A stretch of DNA of 62,244 nt from an uncultured Anaerovibrio sp. (lineage in GTDB: Bacteria > Bacillota > Negativicutes > Selenomonadales > Selenomonadaceae): NCBI GenBank assembly GCA_902786545.1, contig CADACU010000016.1, forward strand, positions 27,093 to 89,336. Reading direction: 5' to 3'. The translations under genes and the position numbers were made by a program. Under the pieces are notes generated by a model. That model had not been told where the DNA came from. It saw nothing but the letters and a program-made list of their open reading frames with translations, and made no database searches. How positions within the stretch are numbered: position 1 is the first letter of the stretch; every line of letters begins with the position of its first letter. This document shows positions 26,003 to 34,993 of this stretch, one piece after another.

Positions 26003-26010
26003 CTCTTATT

Positions 26011-27318
26011 TTAATCCTCAAACGGACATTTTGCCTTGTTAAAATACTTGTTTACAATCTCTACAGCACAATAGTCTCCACACATGGAGCAGGCCCCTTC
26101 ATCCGCGGGGTTCCGCTCCCCCCGAACCTTCCGGGCCAGATCGGGATCAATGGCCAGCTTGAGCTGTTCCTCCCAATCAAGATTTTTCCTGGCCTCCGCC
26201 ATCCTGTTATCCCATTCCCTGGCCCCTGGCACCCCACGAACAATATCAGCAGCATGGGCGGCAATCCGGGAGGTAATTACCCCGGTATGCACATCATCAA
26301 TGGTTGGCAAGGCCAAATGTTCAGACGGAGTAACATAACACAGGAAATCAGCCCCACTTACCGCCGCCAAGGTGCCACCTATTGCAGCAGTAATATGATC
26401 ATACCCCGGTGCAATATCCGTTACCAATGGCCCCAACACATAAAATGGTGCGTTACGGCATAGGCGCTTCTCCAGCTTCATATTGGCAGCAATCTGATCA
26501 TACGGCACATGACCCGGTCCTTCCACCATAACCTGCACTCCTCTGGACCAAGCCCGGTCTACCAGCTCTCCCAAAGTAATCAGCTCCGTTATCTGGGCCC
26601 GGTCAGTGGCATCATTTATACAGCCTGGTCGCATCCCATCACCTAAACTGATGGTGACATCGTATTTCTCACAAATATCCAAAATATCATCATAATGAGT
26701 GAAAAATGGATTTTCTTTTTCATTGTGCAGCATCCAGCCTGCAATAAAGGAACCACCCCGACTGACAATATCCATTTTCCGGCCCTGCCGCCGCATTTTT
26801 TCAATGGCTGAAAGGGTAACACCGCAGTGCATGGTCATAAAATCGGCCCCATCCTTGGCCTGCTGTTCAATGGAATGAAGCATATCCTCATCCGTCATTT
26901 CCACCACAGCACCATGTTCCTTTATCGCCCGTACCGTAGCCTGATAAATTGGCACAGTTCCAACCATAACAGGTGAATGGGCAATAATCTGCCGTCTGGA
27001 TTCATCAATATTATCTCCGGTGGATAAATCCATAACGGCATCCGCTCCGCATTTTACTGCTTCAGCCAGCTTTAACAGCTCCGGAGCCGGATCAGGAAAG
27101 GTACTGGAAGTACCAATATTAGCATTTACCTTTACGGAAAGACCTTCCCCCACTGCACATGGCTTTAGGTTATTATGATTGATATTGGTACAAAGTGCCA
27201 CCCGGCCGGAGGCAATCAATTCCCGCAACCTATCCGGGTCCATCTGCTCTCTGGCGGCGGCCAGCTTCATTTCATCAGTGATTTTTCCTTCTCTTGCCTT
27301 TTGCATCTGTGTTGCCAT
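26011..27318 (-). CDS. thiC: Phosphomethylpyrimidine synthase ThiC
   Basis: 435 residues. A radical-SAM enzyme of thiamine synthesis, converting AIR to HMP phosphate. Key motifs are seen: GTSSTFPD, AVMDLSTGD, DFMTMHCGV, SLGDGMRPG, EGPGHVPYDQI, and the C-terminal CxxCGxxC (CSMCGDYC) that binds the [4Fe-4S] cluster. The start at 27318 is supported by GGGAGG 7 bases upstream; the in-frame ATG at 27384 lies just inside the TPP riboswitch end and is not credible. It is under a TPP riboswitch. Confidence 0.97.
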   Translation of the reverse strand: MATQMQKAREGKITDEMKLAAAREQMDPDRLRELIASGRVALCTNINHNNLKPCAVGEGLSVKVNANIGTSSTFPDPAPELLKLAEAVKCGADAVMDLSTGDNIDESRRQIIAHSPVMVGTVPIYQATVRAIKEHGAVVEMTDEDMLHSIEQQAKDGADFMTMHCGVTLSAIEKMRRQGRKMDIVSRGGSFIAGWMLHNEKENPFFTHYDDILDICEKYDVTISLGDGMRPGCINDATDRAQITELITLGELVDRAWSRGVQVMVEGPGHVPYDQIAANMKLEKRLCRNAPFYVLGPLVTDIAPGYDHITAAIGGTLAAVSGADFLCYVTPSEHLALPTIDDVHTGVITSRIAAHAADIVRGVPGAREWDNRMAEARKNLDWEEQLKLAIDPDLARKVRGERNPADEGACSMCGDYCAVEIVNKYFNKAKCPFED

Positions 27319-27392
27319 TTTCTTTCCTCCCAAAAAATAAAACCATCCCTGCGTACAGAAATGGTTTTCAAATGCCCAAAGCATCTTTTCAC

Positions 27393-27474
27393 TTCCCTAC
27401 GCAGGTATTATCCCAACAGGTTCAAAGGGTCGGCAGTAAATACTGCCTCTCAGCCAAAGGTTCCCCCAGTGAGT
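27393..27474 (-). promoter_or_regulatory. TPP riboswitch (THI element) upstream of thiC
   Basis: On the minus strand the core motifs are present in order: ACTGGGGGAACC, GGCTGAGAGG, the variable hairpin GGCAGTATTTACTGCC, GACCCTTTGAACCTG, TTGGGATAATACC and GCGTAGGGAAGT. It ends about 75 bases before the thiC start. Binding of thiamine pyrophosphate is expected to switch thiC off. Confidence 0.95.
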
Positions 27475-27491
27475 ATATTCAATTCATTGAT

Positions 27492-27520
27492 ATTCTAACA
27501 CCAAAGAACACATTATTCAA
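27492..27520 (-). promoter_or_regulatory. Sigma-A-like promoter of thiC
   Basis: On the minus strand TTGAAT, 17 bases, TAGAAT, ending about 18 bases before the THI element. It abuts the stop codon of the upstream GerMN gene. Confidence 0.7.
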
Positions 27521-28072
27521 TTATTTAAGCAATTCTTCCATCCTGGTAATAGGCTGGCTGGTATCCATATGCCCTTTCAGGGTTTCCACCTTGCGCCCCT
27601 CAATGACAATCTGGACTTTTTTTATCTCCGGAAATTCAGTAAGGGTATTAACAATCGATCCTACCAGCATCTCTTCACCAGTGGATCCACCGGATAACTT
27701 ATCAACCATTGCCTTATTAAAGTCCACCTTGGCTGTATCCCCGGTCACGGTTACCCCCAGCACCTTGGCATCCTTCGGAATAACAGTGGTCAGCTTACGG
27801 TCATCCGTCCCGGCCAACAGGGCATCCATAGCAGCCCGATATTTCGTGGCCCCCTTGAGCTTTACCTTCTTTTTCTCGGCCACCAGCTTGCTGGCATCGT
27901 TATTCGGGAAGTAAACCTTGATTTCCAGCGTATCATCTGCCGGTTTATCAGTATTGGTAGTAACTCCGGCGGACGGTTTATCCTGCTTGGTTACATCGGT
28001 ATTATTACAGCCTGATATCATAAAAACTGCCACCAACAGCAACATACTAATCAGGATTTTGGTGATTTTCAT
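27521..28072 (-). CDS. GerMN-domain lipoprotein
   Basis: 183 residues. A lipoprotein signal (MKITKILISMLLLVAVFMISGC, lipobox ISGC) is followed by a low-complexity linker and one GerMN domain (LEIKVYFPNNDASKLVAE ... KVDFNKAMVD ... SIVNTLTEFPEIKKVQIVIEGRKVETL). GerMN domains occur in GerM and in envelope proteins of non-spore-forming relatives. It is the last gene of a run with an amidase, so it probably acts in the cell wall. Confidence 0.85.
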   Translation of the reverse strand: MKITKILISMLLLVAVFMISGCNNTDVTKQDKPSAGVTTNTDKPADDTLEIKVYFPNNDASKLVAEKKKVKLKGATKYRAAMDALLAGTDDRKLTTVIPKDAKVLGVTVTGDTAKVDFNKAMVDKLSGGSTGEEMLVGSIVNTLTEFPEIKKVQIVIEGRKVETLKGHMDTSQPITRMEELLK

Positions 28073-28086
28073 TCAGTTTACCTCCA

Positions 28087-29181
28087 TTATCTCAATGTAT
28101 CACGGAAATAATTATTTATGCCCCGGCAAATAGCTTTGGCCATAGTGTACTGGCATCGCACATTTGCCAACATACTTTCCTCATAAGGATTGGTAATAAA
28201 CGCCGTTTCCACCAAAGTGGCCGGCACCCGGGAATTTCTCAGCACATAAAAACGGGCGCTGGTTATGCCACGGTCCCGCAGGCCTGTACTATGTACCATT
28301 TCATTTTGAATATACTGGGCCAGCATAGCATCCCGAGAGGAATGAGGATAAAAATATGTACCGGTACCATTGGCTTCCGAATTCGTAAAAGCATTGCAAT
28401 GTACGCTGACAAACATTTCCACCGATGGATCCCGACGGGCTACATCCACTCTGGCCTGCAATTCCTGCTTATCGGTGGCAACTGGGCCAAATACATCCAC
28501 ATCCGTAAAACGGGTCATAAGCACTCTGGCGCCATTTTCCCGCAGAATTCGGGCAGCTTCCAAAGAAATACTCAAAGTAACATCCTTTTCCCTCAACAGA
28601 CTAGGACCACTAGCTCCATTATCAGTACCACCGTGACCAGGATCCAGCACAATAGTATGCCCGGCCACACTGTCCATCAATTCATCCTCCGGTATATCAG
28701 GTACCGGCTTGGTATCCACTGGCTTGCCTTCATCCCCGGCAATCTCAATCACCAATCGATACGGCTTTCTGGTTTTCTTGTCCTTTTCAACAGTGTAAAC
28801 CTTGTATTCATGCGTTGCCAAATCCCCATCTGTGGCAATCATAATCTGTAAATCATTTTTATTCTTTTCTCTTACGGTCATATATCGGGCTATTTTACGG
28901 TCAAGACCGATATTTTTCTTTATCTCCCCTGGCTTGGTATTTTTCATCAGCACCAGTAGCTGATTGGGTTTGTCCGGATTATCCGACACCTCGTATTCCA
29001 GATTATCACGGCTAAGTCCTATTTCAATTTTCAGCCAGTCCCTATCCCCGTCTTTATAGCTTTTATAGTGAAAACTCTCCACTTTGTGGCTGGGTGCCGC
29101 CTGACAGGAACCAAAATTCATTCCCCAAAAGCCTATGGCACAACAGACCACGATGAACAACCTACATAGTATTCCCTTCAA
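28087..29181 (-). CDS. N-acetylmuramoyl-L-alanine amidase with AMIN domain
   Basis: About 364 residues. An N-terminal signal sequence is followed by an AMIN-like domain (about 35-150) and an Amidase_3 catalytic domain with Zn ligands and motifs DPGHGGTDNGA, the REKDVTL helix, SVHCNAF and the late catalytic Glu in VETAFITNP. It would cut the peptide side chain from peptidoglycan in the periplasm. The start is a TTG at 29181 with GGGAG 8 bases upstream; a TTG at 29196 is also in frame. A GerMN lipoprotein follows and a DUF3006 gene precedes. Confidence 0.92.
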   Translation of the reverse strand: MKGILCRLFIVVCCAIGFWGMNFGSCQAAPSHKVESFHYKSYKDGDRDWLKIEIGLSRDNLEYEVSDNPDKPNQLLVLMKNTKPGEIKKNIGLDRKIARYMTVREKNKNDLQIMIATDGDLATHEYKVYTVEKDKKTRKPYRLVIEIAGDEGKPVDTKPVPDIPEDELMDSVAGHTIVLDPGHGGTDNGASGPSLLREKDVTLSISLEAARILRENGARVLMTRFTDVDVFGPVATDKQELQARVDVARRDPSVEMFVSVHCNAFTNSEANGTGTYFYPHSSRDAMLAQYIQNEMVHSTGLRDRGITSARFYVLRNSRVPATLVETAFITNPYEESMLANVRCQYTMAKAICRGINNYFRDTLR

Positions 29182-29197
29182 AAAAATCGCTCCCAAA

Positions 29198-29401
29198 TCA
29201 CTTTCCCATTAACTCCATAGCTTCTTTCAAAGCATCCTGAGTCTTTTTCTTATCAATGGAAATTTCAATATTGATATAACTGCCTTCAGCTAAATCCTCC
29301 GGCAACAAATTACTGGGAATTTCTATCTGATAATCCTCATTCTCCCCCAGTAAAATCACCGCCAGATTTTCTTCGATTCTGTCAACATATGCTGAAATCA
29401 T
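29198..29401 (-). CDS. DUF3006 family protein
   Basis: 67 residues: MISAYVDRIEENLAVILLG, then PSNLLPEDLAEGSYINIEI. This matches DUF3006, small proteins often encoded next to a ComEC-like metallo-beta-lactamase, as here (2 bases past it). Function unknown. Confidence 0.85.
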   Translation of the reverse strand: MISAYVDRIEENLAVILLGENEDYQIEIPSNLLPEDLAEGSYINIEISIDKKKTQDALKEAMELMGK

Positions 29402-29402
29402 C

Positions 29403-30347
29403 TTATTGTTCTCCTGTCACCGAATATGTATTACCATCGCTTATAATGGTAATCGTACCACTTTCAGCTGTCGTAAGATATTTTATATTATATCTCTTGA
29501 ATAAATTACGGACTTCCTTGTGAGGATGCCCATAAGAGTTTCCCTTGCCGCAGGATATTATTCCCCACTCCGGATGAACCGCCTTCACGAATTGAAAGGA
29601 TGATGATGTATGGCTGCCATGATGAGGCGTCTTGTATACCTTGCAGGCCAACCCGTCACCGTATTTTTCAAGAAGTTCCTTTTCAATATCTTTTTCAGCA
29701 TCACCGGTAAACATCATGGTAAAGTTCCCAAATGATAGAATTCCCACAATGGATTCATTGTTCACATTTACTTTTCCGCCGGTATTCAACGCTTTCGTAT
29801 CCTTATCCACCAGCTGTGGCGACGGACTCAGTACCCTGAACAAAACCCCTTTGCCAAAATCCAGCACATCACCAGCCTGAACGGTAGTCTGATCAACCCC
29901 ACGGGCTTTGGCTGTTTTCAGCGCGTTGCGAAAATGAGCTGATGCAGAAGGAATACCATTATAAATGTATTCATCCACATCATATTTTTTCATTACCTTG
30001 GCAGCACACCCCATATGATCAGCATGGGCATGGGTGACAATCAGCTTGTTAATATGGGTTATCCCCTCCCGGTCCAAGGCTTCAAACAACTTATTATTGT
30101 TTTCCCCCTTATGTTCACCATCACGGTATTTATCATCACCGGTATCAATAAGAATCACCTGTGCACCGGTCTGAATGAGATAAGCATCCCCCTGGTCCAC
30201 ATCGATAGCCTTTATTATAAGCTGACTGTCTATATTGGTGCCACTATCCACTGCAGCAGTATTGCCGGCCGTATTTCCACATCCGGCCAACAGCATGGTC
30301 AAAGCCACAATCAGTAAAAAGGCATTGCGTAATAAATTTTTTAACAT
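29403..30347 (-). CDS. ComEC-like metallo-beta-lactamase lipoprotein
   Basis: About 314 residues. The N-terminus MLKNLLRNAFLLIVALTMLLAGC ends in a lipobox, then a metallo-beta-lactamase fold: DQGDAYLI, HAHADHMGC (HxHxDH), FTGDAEK, KTPHHGSH. This is the stand-alone version of the ComEC C-terminal domain, a secreted nuclease or other hydrolase in relatives. The start at 30347 is chosen for the lipoprotein signal over the ATG at 30380, which overlaps the upstream gene. A DUF3006 gene follows. Confidence 0.88.
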   Translation of the reverse strand: MLKNLLRNAFLLIVALTMLLAGCGNTAGNTAAVDSGTNIDSQLIIKAIDVDQGDAYLIQTGAQVILIDTGDDKYRDGEHKGENNNKLFEALDREGITHINKLIVTHAHADHMGCAAKVMKKYDVDEYIYNGIPSASAHFRNALKTAKARGVDQTTVQAGDVLDFGKGVLFRVLSPSPQLVDKDTKALNTGGKVNVNNESIVGILSFGNFTMMFTGDAEKDIEKELLEKYGDGLACKVYKTPHHGSHTSSSFQFVKAVHPEWGIISCGKGNSYGHPHKEVRNLFKRYNIKYLTTAESGTITIISDGNTYSVTGEQ

Positions 30348-30360
30348 AGTCGTTACCTGC

Positions 30361-30543
30361 CTAACGCTTATTCTTAACATTTACTACATACAGTCGTATA
30401 CCAAGCATAATCAGCCAGGCTGTCACGCTGACCAGCAGCACATAGTCAATCGCCTGCAAATTGCTGTAATCCGTATCGTACAAAATAACGGCAATAAGCA
30501 CCATCATCAGCCAGTCTGTTTTATTTAACCCGTCTATTTTCAT
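30361..30543 (-). CDS. Small membrane protein (60 aa)
   Basis: 60 residues with two hydrophobic helices (WLMMVLIAVILYD and YVLLVSVTAWLIMLGIRLYVV), start supported by GGAGG. It lies 13 bases before the metallo-beta-lactamase start. No family recognised. Confidence 0.6.
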   Translation of the reverse strand: MKIDGLNKTDWLMMVLIAVILYDTDYSNLQAIDYVLLVSVTAWLIMLGIRLYVVNVKNKR

Positions 30544-30677
30544 ATTCGCCTCCAAAGAACAAAACACACTTTGTCCAACCTTATAAATCAACTTCTATAT
30601 TATATCACTTAACAAAAAATATGACAAAAATACCATCTTCCGCTTTTTTCTTATCTCTAAAGATATTTTAATCATTT

Positions 30678-31727
30678 ATGTTTGCTTGTGCTGCCTTCTC
30701 TTTTTCCGCTGTTCCATCCCAGGCTGATGCCAATTGGATATCAACGGTTCTCAATGTAGGAGTTGCCGGCTATCAAATGGTACAGTACAACAAGGAATTT
30801 GATAGACTGAACAACACCGAGGAAGGTCGTCAGGATTTGTATCAAAGTATGAAGAATAAACAGGGAGTAAATGACGACCCATATCTAAACAACCGTCTGG
30901 ATGGCATTATGGGCAATCTGCACAATGCTATTGCCGTCAGCGACCCATCCATCAATGACAAACCATATCTGTACTTTATCAATCCAAGCAACGATTTTAA
31001 CGCAGCCTGCTCCTTAGGACATGTTATGACCGTTAATACCGGTATTTTTGATCTGCTGAAAACCGATGATGAAGTAGCAGTAGTCCTTGGCCACGAAATG
31101 GCCCATGGACAGAAGGACCATGTAGCAAAAGGCTTTAAAAAAAGCATTCCAGTAACCCTGATTGCCACAGCCATTGCCTCCAATACCAACACCGTTGGTA
31201 CGGCGGTTACTGCACTTATCGCTGACTACACGGAAAAGGTGCATATCACCAAACCTAATGAATGGGAAGCAGATAACTACGCATTCAATTATATGTCGGA
31301 TTCCGACTACAATCTGGGAGCCTGTGCTGCGGTTTGGCAACGGGTAATAGATAAATACAGTGGTCAAAAGGACCGGATGACCGGTGATATTTTCTCCGTT
31401 TCCGACCATCCTTCCCACGATGAACGGCTCAATAACTACATCAAAAAAATCAAAGAATACAGCAACGGAATAGTGGATGTCAAAGACAGTGCCGTATATG
31501 TCAACGACAAGGAATTTATTGCTCCTTCCGCTTACGGTGATATGACTGGGAAAATCCGTGCTTACTATGTAGCCGGCAACCTGGCCCGTGCCTGCCACGA
31601 CAACAAAAACATCACCGCCACTGTAGAAAACAGTACTGTTTATATGGGCGAACAGCCTATTATCACGCCAATCGGCACCGATGCATCACCGGAAGAAATT
31701 GCCGCCAAGCTGAATAGCTTGAAGTAA
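30678..31727 (+). CDS. M48-family metalloprotease (secreted)
   Basis: 349 residues. HEMAH at about residue 140 (VVLGHEMAHGQKDHV) gives the zinc site, and NEWEADNYAFNYM the third ligand. The C-terminal part (DHPSHDERLNNYIKKI...) is usual for YfgC/LoiP-like M48 proteases. The N-terminus as read (MFACAAFSFSAVPSQADA) looks like the second half of a signal peptide; 57 bases upstream in the same frame an ATG starts MTKIPSSAFFLSLKIF, then TAA, then this frame. So the signal peptide may carry an in-frame stop, or translation starts inside it. No good SD is seen at either start. Confidence 0.82.
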   Translation: MFACAAFSFSAVPSQADANWISTVLNVGVAGYQMVQYNKEFDRLNNTEEGRQDLYQSMKNKQGVNDDPYLNNRLDGIMGNLHNAIAVSDPSINDKPYLYFINPSNDFNAACSLGHVMTVNTGIFDLLKTDDEVAVVLGHEMAHGQKDHVAKGFKKSIPVTLIATAIASNTNTVGTAVTALIADYTEKVHITKPNEWEADNYAFNYMSDSDYNLGACAAVWQRVIDKYSGQKDRMTGDIFSVSDHPSHDERLNNYIKKIKEYSNGIVDVKDSAVYVNDKEFIAPSAYGDMTGKIRAYYVAGNLARACHDNKNITATVENSTVYMGEQPIITPIGTDASPEEIAAKLNSLK

Positions 31728-31735
31728 AACCAAAA

Positions 31736-31777
31736 ATACTGTAGCCTGATAATTCCATCAAGCTACAGTATTTTTTT
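31736..31777. terminator. Terminator between M48 protease and rmuC
   Basis: Stem AATACTGTAGC / GCTACAGTATT with a 16-base loop, followed by TTTTTT on the plus strand; the genes converge here. Confidence 0.85.
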
Positions 31778-31788
31778 GCCTTTAAATA

Positions 31789-32958
31789 TTATTCTTCTTC
31801 AACATCCACCGGTAAAGCTTCCACATCCTTCAGCTTTCGCATCATCATATTGGTACGGGTACCTACCAGAGAATCGAATTTACTGGTCACCTGTCCCAGC
31901 TGCTTATGTAACTTTTCAACGGCCTCGCTGTACACCATAAATTCACTTTTTACTTCTCCCAAGGTCTTCCATACCTCATTGGAGCGTTGCTGAATGGCCA
32001 AAGTTCTAAAGCCCATCTGCAGGCTGTTTAATGTAGCAGCCATAGTGCTTGGACCGGCAATATTTACCTTGTATTTATGCTGCAACCGTTCAACCATACC
32101 ATTGTCTACTGCATGGGCATACAGACCTTCCACTGGCAGAAACATTAACGCGAAACTGGTAGTATGGGGCGGCGCCAGATACTTGGTGGCAATATCCTTG
32201 GCTTCGCTGTCCAGCCGATTTTCCAGCTCCTTTTTGGCCTGCTCAATCAAGCCTTTATCCCCGGATGACTGGGCCTCCAACAGATGACTGTAGGAATCCA
32301 TCGGGAATTTGGCATCAATTGGCAGATAAACCACCTCGCCCTCCAGTCCCGGCAGCTTAATGGCAAATTCCACCCGTTTATTGCTGCCTGGGACGGTTTC
32401 CACATTTTCCTCATACTGCTCCGAGGTCAAAATATCCACAAGAATATTTTTTAACTGGTACTCTCCCAATACGCCTCTGGTCTTAACGCCGGACAATACC
32501 TGCTTCAAGCTGCCCACATCGGCCGCCAGAGCCTGCATTTCCCCCAGCCCTTTATATACCTGCTCCAGCTGACTGCTGACCGTTTTAAACGAAGCTGAAA
32601 TCCGTTTTTCCAGTGCTGTCTGCAGCTGCTCATCCACAACGCCTTTGATTTCCTTGAGATTTTTATCCAATTCACTGCGGATAGTGGTAATGCCCTTTTC
32701 GGTTTCCGTCCGCACCGCTCCAAGGCCATCGCCAACCACTGATTTAATCTCATTCAACGCCTTAATATTTGCATCATCCATCTGGGAAATATTGCGGCAA
32801 ATATCCTCCTTGGTCATCTGCTGGCCATCCCCCAAGGCCTTCTGCATATTCCACAGCACCTGCTCAGCCCGAGAATTATCTGGTTTTTTCATCATCAAGG
32901 CAATCAAAAGGCCTATGATTATTAACAACAATACAATAGCAATATAAATCGGCTCCAT
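31789..32958 (-). CDS. rmuC: DNA recombination protein RmuC
   Basis: 389 residues. An N-terminal membrane helix (IYIAIVLLLIIIGLLIALMM), a long coiled coil (about 30-150), then the RmuC nuclease-like core (VLGEYQLKNILVDILTSEQY, VYLPIDAKFPMDSY, the PHTTSFALMFLPVEGLYA block). It limits inversions between short repeats in E. coli. The gene downstream of it on this strand ends in a terminator shared with the convergent M48 gene. Confidence 0.92.
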   Translation of the reverse strand: MEPIYIAIVLLLIIIGLLIALMMKKPDNSRAEQVLWNMQKALGDGQQMTKEDICRNISQMDDANIKALNEIKSVVGDGLGAVRTETEKGITTIRSELDKNLKEIKGVVDEQLQTALEKRISASFKTVSSQLEQVYKGLGEMQALAADVGSLKQVLSGVKTRGVLGEYQLKNILVDILTSEQYEENVETVPGSNKRVEFAIKLPGLEGEVVYLPIDAKFPMDSYSHLLEAQSSGDKGLIEQAKKELENRLDSEAKDIATKYLAPPHTTSFALMFLPVEGLYAHAVDNGMVERLQHKYKVNIAGPSTMAATLNSLQMGFRTLAIQQRSNEVWKTLGEVKSEFMVYSEAVEKLHKQLGQVTSKFDSLVGTRTNMMMRKLKDVEALPVDVEEE

Positions 32959-32970
32959 AATCTCCTCCGT

Positions 32971-34101
32971 TTATTTTTTTGGATATACTCCAATAGTGGC
33001 CTTATTTATAACCGGTATCACCTCACCTAGCCGACGCATCAGCATGGCCAACAGCAAGGTAGCCCCCACCGCCAGGCAGTAAAACAACACAGTCATTGAC
33101 ACGGTAAGCCGCAGCCCCAGACCATCAAACAGAAACCCAAAATAAGTCAGGGCCAACGGATGAGCCAAATACATAAAATAGGAATGCTTGCCCAAAAGGG
33201 CCAAAACCGGCCGTAAGAAATCCGGCAGCTGCCAAAGGGTAAAAATAGTGAAGAAAAACAGACTGGCTCCCAAGGTATAAATTATCCCGGTAGGTGCCAG
33301 CTGATGGGCCGTAGCCACTCCCTCCAGTGGTGTATAGCCCCGAACGCTCAACAGATAATAGTAATAGCCCAGATGCGCCGCCACTGTCAGCCAGAAAAAT
33401 ACCACTATTCCGCTGCGGTATTTGGCCATAAACTCCATAAAGCCATTCATATGTACCGCCAAATAGCCCCCCAGCAGGAATATAAACACATAGTGTATTA
33501 CCCAATAATTCAAATGATAAATGGCAAACCGGTTAAGAATCGGATTTTCAATTGTATACGGGTTCCAAATAAAGCAAAGAAGATAATTTATTGCTATCTG
33601 GGCAACCAACAGCCAGACCAGCTTAACATTATCCAGCCGTTTCACCGCCCATACCCACATTGGCATCATCAGATAAAACCATATGAGCAGTACCATAAAA
33701 TAAAGCTGATAATTGGCCAGGCCAAAGAATAAATCATACAATATTGTAATAGGATTTAGTGGCCCCGGGTCCTGCCACAAAATACAGTAATGTACTATAT
33801 AAAACAAGGACCATACCACATAGGGAACCACCACTGCCTTGTAACGGCGCTTCAAAAAATCCTTGTATACAAACGGCTGGGACAAATCCAGATTGTAGAA
33901 CAGTCCAAAGGCCGAGATAAAGAAAAAAATCGGTACACTAAAACGGGTGAAAATTTCCAATAACGCAACAATATGGGGATTGGCAATGGCATCCGGTGTA
34001 GTATGCTGGCCCAGATAGGCCGCCCCAATATGGATACCCACAACCCCCAGCATGGAAATTCCCCTAATATATTCTATTGCCGCCAATCGTGGCTTTTTCA
34101 T
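32971..34101 (-). CDS. Acyltransferase family 3 membrane protein
   Basis: About 376 residues, roughly ten membrane helices. It starts KPRLAAIEYIRGISMLGVVGIHIG, with the conserved His and Arg of the acyltransferase-3 (OafA/WecH) family. It would acetylate or acylate surface sugars. The start at 34101 has TGGAGC 9 bases upstream; a TTG at 34122 overlaps the SIMPL gene stop. It follows the SIMPL gene closely, so likely co-transcribed. Confidence 0.88.
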   Translation of the reverse strand: MKKPRLAAIEYIRGISMLGVVGIHIGAAYLGQHTTPDAIANPHIVALLEIFTRFSVPIFFFISAFGLFYNLDLSQPFVYKDFLKRRYKAVVVPYVVWSLFYIVHYCILWQDPGPLNPITILYDLFFGLANYQLYFMVLLIWFYLMMPMWVWAVKRLDNVKLVWLLVAQIAINYLLCFIWNPYTIENPILNRFAIYHLNYWVIHYVFIFLLGGYLAVHMNGFMEFMAKYRSGIVVFFWLTVAAHLGYYYYLLSVRGYTPLEGVATAHQLAPTGIIYTLGASLFFFTIFTLWQLPDFLRPVLALLGKHSYFMYLAHPLALTYFGFLFDGLGLRLTVSMTVLFYCLAVGATLLLAMLMRRLGEVIPVINKATIGVYPKK

Positions 34102-34114
34102 CCAAAACGCTCCA

Positions 34115-34849
34115 TTACTCAATAATATAGTCTACATGAACTGTTGCACCCAGTTCAATAGTACCAGCCTCAATAGGGGTAGGCTCGGGTGCTTCATTAT
34201 CCATCGCGCCGGCACTGGCCATCTTGGCTAATGTCATATCAGCCCGTGGTTCAACGCTTCCAACACTTTCCGTTACCAGCTTTATCCCCTTGATTTTTAT
34301 CCCAAGTTCATCGGCAATGATGTCCGCCTTGGCCCGGGCATCCCGCAGTGCAACCCGCAGTGCTTCCTTGCTATACACTTCCGGTTCCTTTAAATCAAAG
34401 TTCAAATTATTTACCCGATTGGCACCGTTATTCAAGGCCCGATCTATAACAAGACCCGTTTGGGAAATATCATTGACCACTACCTCAAGGGAACAGGACG
34501 CTGTATAACCAATAACCTTGTTTGTCTTATTTTTTTCCTGACTGTATACCGGCCGAAAATTATAGTGACTGGTCTTCATATCAGACGGATCGATGCCCAA
34601 ATCCTGCAGAGCTGCTTTTACCGCATTGGCAGCGGCGGCATTATCCTGCTGAGCCTGTTTCGCGGTCTTGGCATTGGACACAATACCAATGTTAATATTG
34701 GCTCTATCCGGCGTGGCCGTAACCTCACCATAGCCGTCTACGGAAATATAGTTTGTTGGACTGTCCGCAGCACTGGCCAGTCCCACCATTGACACCATCA
34801 GAACACACATCAACAATAAACTCTTTTTAACAACTTCTACAATGTGCAT
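34115..34849 (-). CDS. SIMPL-domain (DUF541) exported protein
   Basis: 244 residues. A signal peptide (VVKKSLLLMCVLMVSMVGLASA) precedes one SIMPL domain: SVDGYGEVTATPDRANINIGI at the start, then conserved QDNAAAANAVKAAL and a late ATVHVDYIIE. E. coli YggE is the model; function is oxidative-stress linked and not well known. A terminator follows the permease gene upstream. Confidence 0.9.
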   Translation of the reverse strand: MHIVEVVKKSLLLMCVLMVSMVGLASAADSPTNYISVDGYGEVTATPDRANINIGIVSNAKTAKQAQQDNAAAANAVKAALQDLGIDPSDMKTSHYNFRPVYSQEKNKTNKVIGYTASCSLEVVVNDISQTGLVIDRALNNGANRVNNLNFDLKEPEVYSKEALRVALRDARAKADIIADELGIKIKGIKLVTESVGSVEPRADMTLAKMASAGAMDNEAPEPTPIEAGTIELGATVHVDYIIE

Positions 34850-34948
34850 TATTAGCCCCCCTTACTTTGTTAAAAATACCCCAAAAACTCATCGGTCAAA
34901 ACATTCTAATCTACAGTGTACACAATTATTTTCAACATATCAATAGAA

Positions 34949-34979
34949 AGCCCCTTTCAGCTTTACACTGAAAAGGGCT
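34949..34979 (-). terminator. Terminator of the amino-acid permease gene
   Basis: Stem AGCCCCTTTCAG / CTGAAAAGGGCT with a 7-base loop, 15 bases past the permease stop; the minus strand continues TTCTATTG. Confidence 0.75.
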
Positions 34980-34993
34980 GCTGGCGTGTTTTC

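Noticed and set aside
27319-27384. Upstream ATG for thiC giving 22 more residues
   Set aside because: It lies between the TPP riboswitch and the real SD; the SD-supported ATG at 27318 matches the family start.
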